This document shows positions 11,865 through 22,582 of a stretch of 64,000 bases of DNA, piece by piece. The stretch covers positions 159,668,164 to 159,732,163 of the forward strand of contig NC_051852.1 in assembly GCF_905115235.1 (NCBI RefSeq). The letters run 5' to 3'. The translations under genes and the position numbers were made by a program. Under the pieces are notes generated by a model. The model was not told the DNA's origin, did not search any database, and worked only from the letters and a program-made list of their open reading frames with translations. This stretch comes from Hermetia illucens. Lineage: Eukaryota > Arthropoda > Insecta > Diptera > Stratiomyidae. Position 1 is the first letter of the stretch. Each line of letters starts with the position of its first letter.

Positions 11865-12112
11865 AAAGATGTACACTAAAAGGACAAGGAGAACAGGGAG
11901 GCGAATGGAAGTATTTTCAGGAAATCATGTGAAGAAATCGAACAGACCAATGCCGAGACAATATAAAGTTTTATCCAACCAGAGAACAATTTCCTCTGTA
12001 TGGTTGAAAGAGGAAGGGGGACGCTTATCGGGAATGAGAAGGAGAAAATGCAGCTACTTTTACGGGATTCTATCCCATGGTACAAGACGGTTCGCTCGCC
12101 TTAGACCCTAAT
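11865..12112 (+). mobile_element. LINE linker fragment (I/R1 group)
   Basis: The translation across shifting frames resembles the segment between endonuclease and RT of I/R1-group LINEs: an EEIEQTNAET-like stretch, then YKVLSNQRTIS, then MQLLLRDSIPWYK. It is only about 250 bp long, and neighbouring domains are absent. Confidence 0.45.
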
Positions 12113-12114
12113 AT

Positions 12115-13895
12115 AGAGGTAGGAACAGAAATAGCTGAGAAATGGTCAAAAAAATATGCACAGAAACTAAAGAGTAAGACGAACAGTTTTAAACGACCGA
12201 AATGAACCAGGGTGGATAGTATCTTGCCTAGGTGGCTCCAAATGAGCTTAGATGGCATATCGGGAAATCCTGAAGGGAATTGAAGCAAGCCATGGGCGGT
12301 GGCGTAGGTGTTATTGACGCGATATACTTCGTCAGAAAGTGAATAACAACGATATATTTAGGACTACGGCAGAAGCTCTCGACAAAAACGCGTTGAACGA
12401 ATCGCCTGTCTTACTTGACAGTTTTGCCTCCACCAGGTTTCAATGGGTGAAAACACACACCAGACAGCTGTCGAAATCTTCTCTAGCAAAACTCCGTACC
12501 GGGTGTACGGTGAAATATTCACCAGCTAATGGAAAGGAGTAACATCTGCTGTCTTTTTTTGTGCAATTTCGAGTAGTAACCAATCAGAAGAGGTTCTGCT
12601 CTATGGTTTGATAACCAAATGAATTCGGGAAAAAGTGAACCTTGGGTGGTCTTTTGAAAATATCGCCCTTTGTTAGAGACTTTTGGAAGGCTGGAAGCTT
12701 CAGAAGTTAAAAAGCAAATCCAGCACCTGTTTCAGCGGCTCAAGCAAATGACGAGGGAGCAACAAGGAAAGAAACCATAGTTACCCCTGGGTTATTAAAA
12801 ACGCAGCTTTTCGCAGCTGTTTCGATTGCAGTAGTCGTTGATTCGTAAGCGCTGTAAAAACGCCGCTCCAGCTGGATGGTGCTGGGTGGACCTCCCCTCC
12901 CTAAATAATTTTATTTTGCCTTGTCTAAACCACTGTCCTGCATAGTTATTGTGGGGCATTACGGTGCTAGGCACGGTCTCAAACAAAAGTGAAGTAAGCG
13001 ACCCATTGTAAGTAGTATCGAAAACTAAAAGACTAGCAATTTTGTGAAGAACGGGCGCCAATTAAGACATTTGAAAAAGAAGGTGGTTTTTTCGCGGAAA
13101 ATATCAGAGAAAGACTTGCTGAGATGAATAATGAGTGCTGGTTATGAAGGGAGTGGCCGATTTAACACACTTTGAAATAAAAACGGGGATACCTTCAGTC
13201 TGACTTGACACCATTGGTAGAGCCCAAGATTCAGACCTTCCTATAGTTTTCAGGAGAGGAAGAGGTTTTGAGAGCTGATCTGGGTGAGCTCATTAATAAA
13301 GGACTTATATAATTATTACCAAGTTAAAATTCAACTAGATGTCATTTGACCTGAAAAATGCAACGAGGACGTTTCAGCCATTTTCGTCGAGACTCTAGAG
13401 ACGTAGTACGGCTCCTTTTTTTAGACGACTTTAATGACGAGCTATCAACTATGTGCTATTCCAGTATAAGCTTAATGTTACTGCGATGCAATGATCGGTT
13501 TCCTGGAGAGGGCCGACAATACCATAAATTATAACTGCCATCTAGTAAACCGTGTTCCACGGAGTTTGTTTTCAAATCTAATAAAAATTGAACCCTACGA
13601 TTACCGACTTTGGAAGCACAAGCAAATGACTACATATTCTACGTTTGAGAGGCGAATTTCGACACCTCAGCCCCACACCCGTTTATGCATTTACTATAGA
13701 GACTGTCGAGTCGAAGACAAATGCAAGGCAGGAAGATGAACTTTCAGACCTACTCTGGTCGAACGCAGAACATCAAAAGGCGGATTCTGGGTCACCTTGA
13801 CCAACGACGATACTTACTTAGGATCCGGTCACAATCAGTCAAGGGCAAAAATGAATGTACGGAAAAAAGCGGCATTTATAAGATGCACTCAGTAT
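12115..13895. other. Unassigned spacer
   Basis: I see no recognisable gene, repeat or element domain in this 1.8-kb stretch. Open frames at 12339-12542 and 13491-13739 are short and featureless. It is probably decayed transposon DNA. Confidence 0.4.
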
Positions 13896-13990
13896 AAACA
13901 GGTACCGTTATAGCTTGCTGCAGCGGAGCTCTGATTGTGGTCTTCTTAAGACACATTTAAGAAGACCGTGAGATTAAGTCCCCGAGACAA
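13896..13990 (+). repeat. Dispersed repeat with a perfect hairpin
   Basis: The sequence GGTCTTCTTAA (13939-13949) is followed after 7 bases by its exact reverse complement (13957-13967). About 45 bp just before it (AGCTCTGATTGTGGTC context) match, in reverse, the stretch near 58375-58440. Both copies sit next to RTE fragments. Confidence 0.55.
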
Positions 13991-14039
13991 GTACTCACGT
14001 AAAGCACAGACGCGTAACTGTCAGTAAAACTGAAGCCGA

Positions 14040-15420
14040 GGAGGCAACAAAATGACTCAAATCGGAGAAAGCCACAGGACCTCACGACATCGCATCTGAG
14101 CTCTGGAAAACGGAGAGCTGGGACCCAACACTGTGGCTCAGTGTACTCTTTAATCGGGTTGCTCAGGAAGGTAGAACACCATCTGGCTGGCAAGAAAGTA
14201 CCACAGTTCCAAAATGGAAAAAAAAGGTAGTCCAGCAGAAAATTCAAATTACCGTCCGATCCGGTTACTTTCCCAAACCATGAAGATTTTTGAACGCATT
14301 CTTGACAACCGTATTCGCCAAATTGTTGAAATAACCGTGAATCAAGCCGAATTTGACAAGAACTGTGGAACTACTGATGCAATACACACTGCGCAGTTAC
14401 TAATGGAGAAACACTGTGAGCAGCAACGCCCTCTTTACATTGCATTTCTGGATCTTGAGAAAGCGTTTGACCTTGCGCCACATGAACTCATTTGGTAGGA
14501 TCTACGACAACCCACAGTGTCAGAAGAACTTGTGCGCTGGGTTCAATTGCTCTTCCACGATCCAAAAAGGGTGGCGAAGTGTGGCGAGTGTATCAAAACC
14601 ACTTCGTGGACTAGCGACGTAACACGTTTTGATCACATCCGAAATGAGGATATCCGCAATCAATATGGGATTGCACCGATCCTGGAAAAACTGCGAGAGA
14701 AGCATCTTCGATAGTATGGCCGCGTAATTCACGCTAACGAGAATTCACTTGCGAAGAGTGTTCTGATGAGGCATTTGATAAGGTCAAATGAAGAAACCGA
14801 TCACGACGAGCCGACCCCGCTTGTAAACGGCACAAAGACTGAAGAAAAAGAAGGAAAAAAGATACTATAAAATTTGCTAGAAATGACCCTATGATAATTA
14901 ACAAAGCCCATGGCGAACTACATTATGAAATTGCTTCACGCATTAACGCAACCTGGATGAAGTAGCGTTCAACAACTGGTGTTCTTTGTGAACGGCGTAT
15001 CAACGAACGTTTGCCTCGTCGCCCTGTATGGCTCTGAGTGTTAGCCGACTGTAGAAGACAATGAACGGCGACTCATGGTACTAGAAATAAAGATGTTGCG
15101 TAGCACCAGTGGTACAACACGACATGATCACGGCAGGATATTGGCGATCGATATGGGGTTGCACTGATCTTGGGAAAACTGCAAAGGGGGCATCTTCGAT
15201 GCTATGATCACATAATCCGCGCTCTTTTGCCAAGATTGGTCTGAACAGCGAAATCGATTGGAAACGACCAAAAGACCGGTCGAACAACGGTTGCTTGATA
15301 CGCTGGACGATTATTTGAAAACCTCACCTGCATTGAAATCCAGGCTTTGACAGTGCAAAATGGAACAACTGGTCAAGACGAACCGACACCGCCTCTGAAC
15401 GAAGGATTAAGAAAAAGCAA
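14040..15420 (+). mobile_element. RTE-clade LINE, two overlapping decayed pieces
   Basis: The first piece (14040-14870) encodes RT blocks (DIASELWK, NYRPIRLLS, ILDNRIR, GTTDAIHTAQLLMEKH, FLDLEKAFDLAPHELIW). It then jumps to the C-terminal tail (VTRFDHIRNEDIRNQYG), because the active-site region is deleted. A second piece (about 14890-15420) restarts before the tail (NATWMK) and runs through it again. The wording matches the RTE copy at 19039-21317. Both end in a GAAGAAAAAGAA-like A-rich tail. Stops and deletions make both dead. Confidence 0.78.
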
Positions 15421-16181
15421 AATGTTATAGTAGATCAAACATGTCAGTTTCGAGTAAATCTACTACAACCTACCACTTGGAATGTTAATATCATGCTAAA
15501 GCAAATAGTGTGAGATACTAAATCTATATATATACATTATGAATTACCTAAAGATAGAACTATCGTATATCAAAATGTCCATAAATACGGAGTACATAAA
15601 ATTGTTCATACCTGAAGCGTCAAACTTCCGATTTTCCACTCGACCTCCTCCTGATTTCCCACGAAGAACTCCGCGTGGACAAATAGGGATCTCCATTTTT
15701 CAGGACTTGAATGGTAGAAAAGTAGGGGAGAAACCCCATAAACCAAGCCGATTCCATCTGAGGTAAAGATAAGTGTCAGTTAAGAATTTTTGAATTTTAT
15801 ACATTGCGCCACTACCCTATCTCGATTGTGGCATCCACGTTTGCGAGAACCTACGTAGCTTCACTTTGCATCATCGAAGGAAGTGGACGATTTTTCACAT
15901 TTGCAACGGAGGGGAAAAGTATTGAAATTCCTAAAAGTAAATAACATTATTCACCCTTTGAAAGCATATCAACAATTTCACAGCTTAGATTTACCTTTCA
16001 ATTCAAAATGGAGTACTTACTGAAACCATCACAATTTCTAATAATAATAGGCTTCGCACCAAATTTTCAGAAATTTTAGGACTTGTCCTCATAGTTTAAA
16101 CTTTTCTAGTGATTTATATTTTAATGAATAAAACGAAAAGGTCTTAGATAATTTATAAACAAACGTTTCAAATGAATTTAC
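15421..16181. other. Spacer with a dispersed repeat scrap
   Basis: Mostly AT-rich and unassigned. About 15605-15700 (CCTGAAGCGTCAAACTTCC context) matches stretches at about 59360-59420 and, in reverse, 39230-39290. No coding signal. Confidence 0.5.
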
Positions 16182-16187
16182 TTTATT
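16182..16187 (-). terminator. Poly(A) signal of trypsin C
   Basis: TTTATT on the plus strand, so AATAAA on the gene strand, 47 bases after the stop, in the same AGTAATAAAGTAAATTCATT context as trypsin D. Confidence 0.7.
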
Positions 16188-16234
16188 ACTCTCAAATTTT
16201 TGCTACATATGAAAAAGGGGATCTACTTAACATT

Positions 16235-16978
16235 TTATGCGTTAGATTCGACCCAGGATTTGAAGTGAGCGACGTTGGTGTAGACACCTGGGTATCCACT
16301 ACGAGCGCAGCCATTTCCCCATGAGACAACACCAACCAATTTTCCCCCAGAGATCAATGGGCCACCAGAGTCGCCTTGGCAAGAGTCCTTTCCACCATTA
16401 GTCACACCAGCACACAGCATAGCAGAAGTGATCTTTCCACTTCCGTACTTGGATGAGCATTGACTGTTACTAATGACATTGACGGTAACAACTTGAAGGG
16501 TAGCAGCAGCAGAACCTCCTTCCTTGGTGGTACCCCATCCAGTAACGGTCACAGCGGTTCCAGCAGCTGGAGCTGAGCTGGTAAGAGCGATTGGTTTAAT
16601 AGATGCTGAGTAGGTGAATGAACTTGCGAGGATCAAGAGAGAAATATCGTTGTTGGTTGTAGAGGCACTGTAACTTGGATGTTGACGAATGCTGGATACT
16701 TTACGAGAAACTCCTCCAGAAGTACGAGAACTGGTTCCGGCAACGACGGTGAGAGAAGATGCCGATTGTCCGTGGGTGCAGTGAGCGGCGGTGATAACTA
16801 CATTTGGTTTGTAGATGGAACCACCACAAATGTGACTACCACTCTTCCTCAAAGAAACTTGATGAGGATAGCTTTCAATGTTGGTGGCTTTGCCTCCAAC
16901 AATGCGGCCATCCAAATCTGGGACGACTCCTCCTGAAACACAGGCCAACAAGGCGGTTAACACTACGAAACGGAACAT
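16235..16978 (-). CDS. Trypsin C (protein identical to trypsin D)
   Basis: A 247-residue secreted trypsin with signal peptide 1-17, propeptide VVPDLDGR to Arg25, IVGG start, triad His66/Asp111/Ser204, Asp198 for Lys/Arg specificity, and Cys51/67, 174/189, 200/224. The protein is identical to trypsin D, which lies 13.7 kb away in the opposite orientation. By my hand alignment the genes differ at 27 coding positions, all silent. It differs from A/B at a scatter of surface positions (for example Lys93, His69, Ala118-Ser119). Single exon, normal length. C and D are transcribed away from each other with the EIF1AD-type gene between them. Confidence 0.97.
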   Translation of the reverse strand: MFRFVVLTALLACVSGGVVPDLDGRIVGGKATNIESYPHQVSLRKSGSHICGGSIYKPNVVITAAHCTHGQSASSLTVVAGTSSRTSGGVSRKVSSIRQHPSYSASTTNNDISLLILASSFTYSASIKPIALTSSAPAAGTAVTVTGWGTTKEGGSAAATLQVVTVNVISNSQCSSKYGSGKITSAMLCAGVTNGGKDSCQGDSGGPLISGGKLVGVVSWGNGCARSGYPGVYTNVAHFKSWVESNA

Positions 16979-17365
16979 CTCGAGTACTTGTCGAATGAAG
17001 CCTGACCACCCCCTTTTATATGTAGATCTGCTGAGGTCTGGTGATGTCTAAAACTACTTTTTGATAGATAGGGTATCATCATATCGATGAGATTAGATTT
17101 CTACTAGCATAACTTATTAGCAAACAAATTACTTTTGAAAATTATTCTTATCTTAATATTGCTAATGATATTTTTAATATACTATATTCTGATCGTTGAG
17201 ATTTTGGCCCCAAATGCTAAATAGGAATGCCGACTTGCTATTTCGTTAATCAAATACATCACTTGACCTCCTCGTGTATGAGGCGAGGTATTAGCAAGGG
17301 ATGAAAAGCGATTAAGTATATTATTTTTTTTAATGTTTGATGTTCCCCCGGTGATTAGTTTGAAT
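16979..17365 (-). promoter_or_regulatory. Promoter and duplicated upstream flank of trypsin C
   Basis: On the minus strand: TATAAAA at 17020-17014, a predicted start 28 bases later (about 16992), and a 14-base 5' UTR. A multiple GATA element (plus strand GATAGATAGGGTATCATC) lies at 17063-17080. A distal site (CTTATCTTA) is at 17147-17155. The flank aligns with that of trypsin D out to about 17360 (shared AATCACCGGGG), with indels in the distal half and near-identity in the proximal 190 bp. Confidence 0.75.
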
Positions 17366-17529
17366 TAGCTTGAAAATGCTATTCCAATGGAATATTCCTA
17401 CAAGATTTAATTGGCGAAGCAGAAAAAGCTAATATAAAAAATTTAAGTGAAGAAGTCGCATTGGTAACAAACATTAATAATAAATAACTTCTTTTAGCAT
17501 TTTTTAACCTCCGAGTACATGGCAAGTCG

Positions 17530-18530
17530 CAAAAAGTGCAGGCTGCCTTCGAGGTCTTCTCTTACCTTGGAGGACCAAAAAATCAATAGTACAATTCCAC
17601 AACTTGTTGCCAAACCCACCGAAAGAGGTCTTCAGTAAGCCGTATCAGAAGGCTAAGCTTCGAAAAAATGTCCTCCCAGTCCGTTTGCCTCGCCGAACTT
17701 GAATGAATCTCAGAATTTAATGCTTTTTTATCCAAATGTTAGGTTTCTAAGGCTCCAGTTGTCGAGTTTCAGGTTATCTGCTGGAATGTGGGCGGTAGAA
17801 CAAGGTTTACTCTGTTGTGATAGAAACTGTGCTGTGCGGACGTACCCTAATATCTCTTAAACCCCTCTCCGCGCCAAAATCATCTTTCCCTCCTCATACT
17901 CCTCCTCCTACCTCAGCTCCCTCCTCTGTGCGAAAATTTCTTCGACAGATAATCAGAAGTCCTAACCGTTATGTTCCTTTCCCTTCCTTTCATCCGGTGT
18001 GTTTTAATCTTCCTATGCTCTCTTGGCCTACTACTCCTTGCCTTCTTTCCTCCATAATAACTCTATCCACACCTCCTTTTTTGTTATCCACTTTCATGAA
18101 GACCTGTGTCGCCCTCAAATTTAGCCTTCCTTGAAATCACTTAAATGGCACACTTCAGCTTGTCCTTTCTAACCTTCCAATGTGTTGTTTTTCCCAATCC
18201 CCTCTTACCCTCCCTTGCGTTGCAACTGACGGCCATCATCCAGCCCTCGAATTTGATGCTCTGATCTCCCGACTCCACTCCCCTGTCGTGCATAAGCCTG
18301 CTAAGATTAACTTCCTTAAAACGAACTTCGAAAACCTGAACTCGACTCTGGCAACAATCAACTAGGCTCCTCTATTCTTTCCATTAATGACCAAGCACTC
18401 AACACCTTCTACACAATTTTATCAGATCCAAGTTATGCCGCCTTCTATCCAAAGTCCGTGCAATCTTACACATTCTGGTTCCCTACAGAAGTCCACAAAA
18501 AAACTTCATCAAAAACGCATTGTGAGAAGT
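17530..18530 (+). mobile_element. CR1-like LINE fragment (endonuclease part)
   Basis: A degraded endonuclease start (FQVICWNVGGRTRF, about 17765-17810) is followed by low-similarity middle sequence. The segment after the endonuclease then appears (HHPALEFDALI; KINFLKTNFENLNSTLATIN; about 18230-18360), as in CR1/Jockey-group LINEs. The frame breaks several times and RT is absent; the element gives way to family X near 18530. Confidence 0.5.
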
Positions 18531-19038
18531 CCCTGTCCTGCGCAGATGGCCAATACCCTGTCCTAATATAGGGCTGATGTAACAGCGTTGCAGGAGATGC
18601 GTTCGACCGGGCCCGGCTTCCTGGAGAAGAGTCACTACACCATATATTATAGTGGTATCATGTTAATGAGCACCATCTATAAGATATTCTCCGCTTGCAA
18701 GGCCGGATAGCCCCATAAGCCCAAAACATCATTGGCCCATACCAAGGAGGCTTCACTCCAAGCAAATCAGTAACAGATTTTCTCTTTGCAGCCAGCGATA
18801 AAAAACTGTCGGAATAATAGATATCAGTTGCACCATCTTCTCATCGAATTTAAAGCCGCCTATGATAGCATAGCCAGGGTAAAACTGTACACGGCCATGA
18901 GAGAATTCGGTATCCCGACGAAATTAATAAGACTGACTAGGCTAAAGCTGACCAATGTGCGAGGCCAGACAAAAGCAGCAGGATCACTCTTAAGACAATT
19001 CCACATCAACAGCGGTCTACGGCAAGGGGATGAACTAT
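18530..19038 (+). mobile_element. LINE family X, left half (interrupted by RTE)
   Basis: An endonuclease start (TALQEMRSTGPGFLEKSHYT, about 18590-18645) is joined directly to RT blocks (NIIGPYQGGFTP-like, then HLLIEFKAAYDSIARVKLY, about 18836-18890, then GLRQGDEL). Most of the endonuclease is deleted. The RT reading stops at 19038, where an RTE element is inserted, and resumes at 21318. Confidence 0.72.
19024..19038 (+). repeat. Target-site duplication, left copy
   Basis: The 15-mer AAGGGGATGAACTAT occurs here and again at 21318-21332, directly flanking the RTE element. The host sequence on each side is the RT of family X. Confidence 0.85.
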
Positions 19039-21317
19039 CATATTCTTTTTCTTTTTCTTCAGCCTTTGTCCCGGTCACAAGCGGGGTCGGCTCGTCGTGA
19101 TCGGCTTCGCCATCTGGCTCTATCGAATGCCTGATCTGGGTGCAATCTCGAGGCTTTCAAATCCCCATCTAGCGTATGAAGCCACCGTTGTTTAGGTCTG
19201 CCTTTTGGTCGTTTACCATCGACTTCGATGTTCAGACCAATCTTGGCAAGTGAATTCTCGTTGGCACGAATTGCGTGACCATACCATCGAAGACGCCTCT
19301 CTCGCAACTATTCGACGATCGGTGCAACCCCATAACGATCGCGGATATCCTCATTTCGGATGTGATCTAAACGTGTGACGCCACTAGTCCAACGTAGCAT
19401 CTTCGTCTCCACCACCACAAGTCGCCGTTCATTGTCTTTTATAGTCGGCCAACACTCAGAACCATAGAGAGCGACTGGACGGACGACATTGCGGTAAATT
19501 TTAGATTTGAGACGTTCGTTGATATGTCGATCAGAAAGAACACCAGTTGTGGAACGCCACTTCATCCAGGTTGCGTTATTGCGTGAAGCAATTTCATAAC
19601 GCAATTCTCCATTGGCTGATAGCGTTGACTCGAGGGATTTAAATCGCTCAGTTCTGGGCAGATCACTGCCGCTAACAGTGATTGTGCCTGTTTCATTGGG
19701 ATCGGTCGCCAAAAATTCAATTTTGTTTAGATTCAATCTGGGACCGTGTTTCATAAGACGATCATTCCATTTTTGGATAAGTTGCTCGAGATCATTTTTG
19801 CTATCAGATGCTAGGAAAACATCATCTGCATAAAGCAGTGTATAGGGCGCTGGACGTTGGATATCCCGTGTGACGGTGTCCATAACAAGAACAAAAAGGA
19901 GTGGTGAGAGGGCGCTTCCTTGATGAACACCAACAGAGACACGAAGCGGTTTTTATACACCCATCATACTTCGAACTTTACTTTTCGGATTGTGGTAGAG
20001 CAATTGAACCCAGCGCACGAGTTCTTCTGGCACAAAGTGTTGTCGTAAAGCATACCAGATGAGTTCATGTGGCACAGGGTCAAACGCTTTCTCTAGATCC
20101 AGAGAGGCAATGTAAAGAGGGCGGTGCTTCTCGCGGTGTTTTTCCATGAGCAACCGCGCAGCGTGTATTATGTCAGTAGTTCCGCAGTTCTTGACAAATC
20201 CGACTTGATTCACGGTTATTTCAACGAGCAACGGTATGGGAAAGTAACCGGATCGGACGGTAATTTGAACATTCTGCTGGGCTACCTTTCTTTTTCCATA
20301 TTGAAACAGTGATACTTTCTTGCCAGTCAGATGGTGTTCTTCCTTCCTGAAAAGAAAAGAAAGAATTCACTGAGCCACAGTGTTGGGTCCCAGCTTTTCG
20401 CTTTCCAGAGCTCAGATGCGATGTCGTCAGGTTCTGTTGCTTTCCCCGATTTCATTTGTTTTATTGGCTCCTCGACTTCAGTTGCGCTGACTGGTGGAAC
20501 TGCTCCAAATGTCGGCAATGATTGTGGAAGTGGAGGATGAGCAAATTCTTCAGTTGAAATCTGCTCGAAGTATTCTCGCCATCTATCCGTCGCGGCTCGA
20601 AGATCAGTAAGCAATCGATGCGATCAGCTGATATAATGGTGAGCTTCATCAGCCGATCATCAAATCGTTCGACTTCTTTAATGGCATCACGGAAACCCTC
20701 TGAGATGGCAATGCCAACACCATATTGAGTGTGTGGGTTACCAAAATAGAGAAGTTTGTAGCCATTTTTACCGCGTTCGCGTTCAATGTCGCAGCTTTTG
20801 GAACCAGACCATCGAGTTTCTTGCAGAGCGCAGATGTCAATGCACCTTCTCCGAAGGGCTCTTGCGAGTTCCTCGGTCTTTCCAGTTAGGGTACCAACAT
20901 TTAGCGTGCAGACACGTATTTGTTTTGCTCGTTGTGTGCGGACTAACTTGTTACGTCTTGATGCCGTCCATGCGTCAAGAACCATTGCCCATTTCTCGAC
21001 AGGACCGGGGCCCGTCCTGCCGCGTCCACTGAAGTGGACGCCCTAGCATTTCTCCAAGGCTTGTGACTCAATCCGATCATCATGTTTGTAATGACATTGC
21101 ATGCATTCTCTTGGTCGGCCTGCCCCGCTGTCACCAAGAGAGATCAGATAGGATTTAGCATAGTAGAATAACTCCAACTATACTCTGTTTATCTCTTTCC
21201 CTGATCTCAGCATTTTATTTTTGTTTTACTAAGGATAGTACAGAGTACGTTACCTCAAACCCTCCTCTTTTACCTGGGCTTGGGACCAGCATACTATGCT
21301 AATACCATGGCGGAGTT
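19039..21317 (-). mobile_element. RTE-clade LINE with target-site duplication
   Basis: Minus strand, 5' to 3': a 5' UTR (21317-21000); an endonuclease N-terminal half (VCTLNVGTLTGKTEELARAL, ICALQETRWSGS; 20985-20640); a junction that skips the endonuclease C-terminus; the RT start (RWREYFEQIS; 20614); RT blocks; the active site YADD at about 19832-19821; and the tail (RRLRWYGHAIRANENSLAK; RPKGRPKQRWLHTLDGDLK; 19307-19059), ending in an A-rich GAAAAAGAAAAAG terminus. At 2.28 kb it is shorter than usual for RTE elements, fitting an internal deletion. At least three stops or frame changes interrupt ORF2 (one TAG at 19308-19310). It is one of the youngest insertions here. Confidence 0.88.
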
Positions 21318-21740
21318 AAGGGGATGAACTATAATGCGTCCTCTTTAACCTGGCCCTGGAGAAAGTGATCCGTGATGGTGAGGTAAATGCAAGGGGTAGG
21401 ATCCTCTTTAAGTCCGCTCAACTACTGGCCTATGCTGACGATATCGACATCATGGGAAAAACGACCCAAGACGTACAGACTGCCTTCATCCAGATCGAGT
21501 AGGCGGCGCGAAATCTTGGGCTGACACCAATGACGCTCTGGTCAAACGGAAAGAATGGATGGAACGATGGCGTAGGCCAGGACGCCAAGCAGTTTTGGGA
21601 TATCGAATAGGTGGACCTCCGGATACCGGAGGTGCAAGTGAAAACAGGCAGGTTCTATGTCAAAGTACCCCACCCATTTTCAGATGTAGTAAGGGTGAAG
21701 CGTAACCAGGCGAGGCGCACCACCGCTTGATATTTAAAGA
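21318..21740 (+). mobile_element. LINE family X, right half
   Basis: Continues the interrupted RT after the 15-bp duplication: FNLALEKVIRDGEVNARGR-like, then LLAYADDIDIMGKT (about 21425-21465) with an intact YADD, then a tail remnant. It ends close to the 3' end of the EIF1AD-type gene. Confidence 0.72.
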
Positions 21741-21770
21741 AATATGGTTGATATACGTGCGCAATTTTCA

Positions 21771-21776
21771 TTTATT
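21771..21776 (-). terminator. Poly(A) signal of the EIF1AD-type gene
   Basis: TTTATT on the plus strand (AATAAA on the gene strand), 30 bases past the stop codon, next to a T/A-rich run. Confidence 0.6.
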
Positions 21777-21805
21777 GTTTTTTTTTTCTTAATAATTAAT
21801 CACAA

Positions 21806-22270
21806 TTATGTTTGGGTTTCATCATCCTCCGTAGAGTTGCCTTCTTCGTCACTTCCTGTCGAATCGTCTTCCGAAGATTCCTCGTAGCGCCTATTGACAT
21901 TGCGGAAAAGTTCATCGTCTTCTTGCTCTAGCTCTCTCTTCTTGGTGAATTTCCTCGGCCAGATTCCTTCCTTTGAAAACTCTTTTACGTGCTCGGCTGT
22001 CAAGATTTTACACATTTCTCCCTTGACCTTAACTCCTTCTTCAATAGGTTCGACTAGGACAAAGTCGCCGCGTTTCACCCAAATGGTTTTGCGGAACTTA
22101 GTTGGCATCGAAACCAGAAAATGTCCGCCATCTGCGGCCGGTTCGACCTCATGCAGATTGTTTCCTCGACTGCTCACTACTCGGACAATTTGCTGGTTTT
22201 CTTTCGGCAGTTCAAAACCATCAGTGAACATTTCCCTCATAACATGTTTACGTTTTGTTACACGCGACAT
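21806..22270 (-). CDS. EIF1AD: EIF1AD-type RNA-binding protein (S1/eIF1A domain)
   Basis: 154 residues. The N-terminal MSRVTKRKHVMREM and the central block (QQIVRVVSSRGNNLHEVE, FLVSMPTKFRKTIWVKRGDF, VEPIEEGVKVKGE, EGIWP) match the conserved EIF1AD family, which has one eIF1A/S1-like OB fold (about residues 25-91) and an acidic tail. Here the tail (about 115-154) is rich in Glu, Asp and Ser. A NVNRR segment before the acidic end also fits the family. Family members are small nuclear RNA-binding proteins; mammalian EIF1AD is linked to 40S ribosome maturation. The frame is complete, uninterrupted and single-exon. It is the only non-protease host gene in the window. Whether it is the ancestral locus or an intact retrocopy cannot be told from this sequence. 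Confidence 0.93.
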   Translation of the reverse strand: MSRVTKRKHVMREMFTDGFELPKENQQIVRVVSSRGNNLHEVEPAADGGHFLVSMPTKFRKTIWVKRGDFVLVEPIEEGVKVKGEMCKILTAEHVKEFSKEGIWPRKFTKKRELEQEDDELFRNVNRRYEESSEDDSTGSDEEGNSTEDDETQT

Positions 22271-22439
22271 TTTTTACCTGGAGCAGAGAATGTGGTGAAG
22301 AAAGTTGCGGTGCTACGGCCCACGTTGCCAGATGCCAGATAGTCAGTAAATACGTATTTCGAGAGCTACTTACTCTCTTCCTCAGTACTTAAGCTACTAA
22401 ATCATTGGGAAGTTTTTCCTGATTTTTAAATAAAATAAA

Positions 22440-22582
22440 TTAAAGGTCTGTAGGGACAGATTATAAAAAGTTGTTTAAAAGTTAAAGATCCGTATGTGGA
22501 GTGGATATCTTTTAGGTACCTTTTAGTGATAAGCGTGGATAGTGTTAAGTTTTAGTGAAGAGTTTTTTCAGCAGAAATCGTA
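22440..22582 (+). promoter_or_regulatory. Probable 5' UTR of Jockey-clade LINE 2
   Basis: The stretch between the EIF1AD-type gene and LINE ORF1 has no coding signal. It likely holds the LINE's 5' UTR with an internal promoter, as is usual for Jockey elements, but no specific motif is proven. The exact left edge of the element is not visible. Confidence 0.35.

Noticed and set aside
17817-18134. Pro/Ser-rich 105-codon frame
   Set aside because: Falls between endonuclease remnants of a CR1-like LINE and has low-complexity composition.
21894-22298. 134-codon plus-strand frame opposite the EIF1AD-type gene
   Set aside because: Antisense shadow; composition is Ser/Leu-rich and lacks domains, while the minus frame is a conserved protein.
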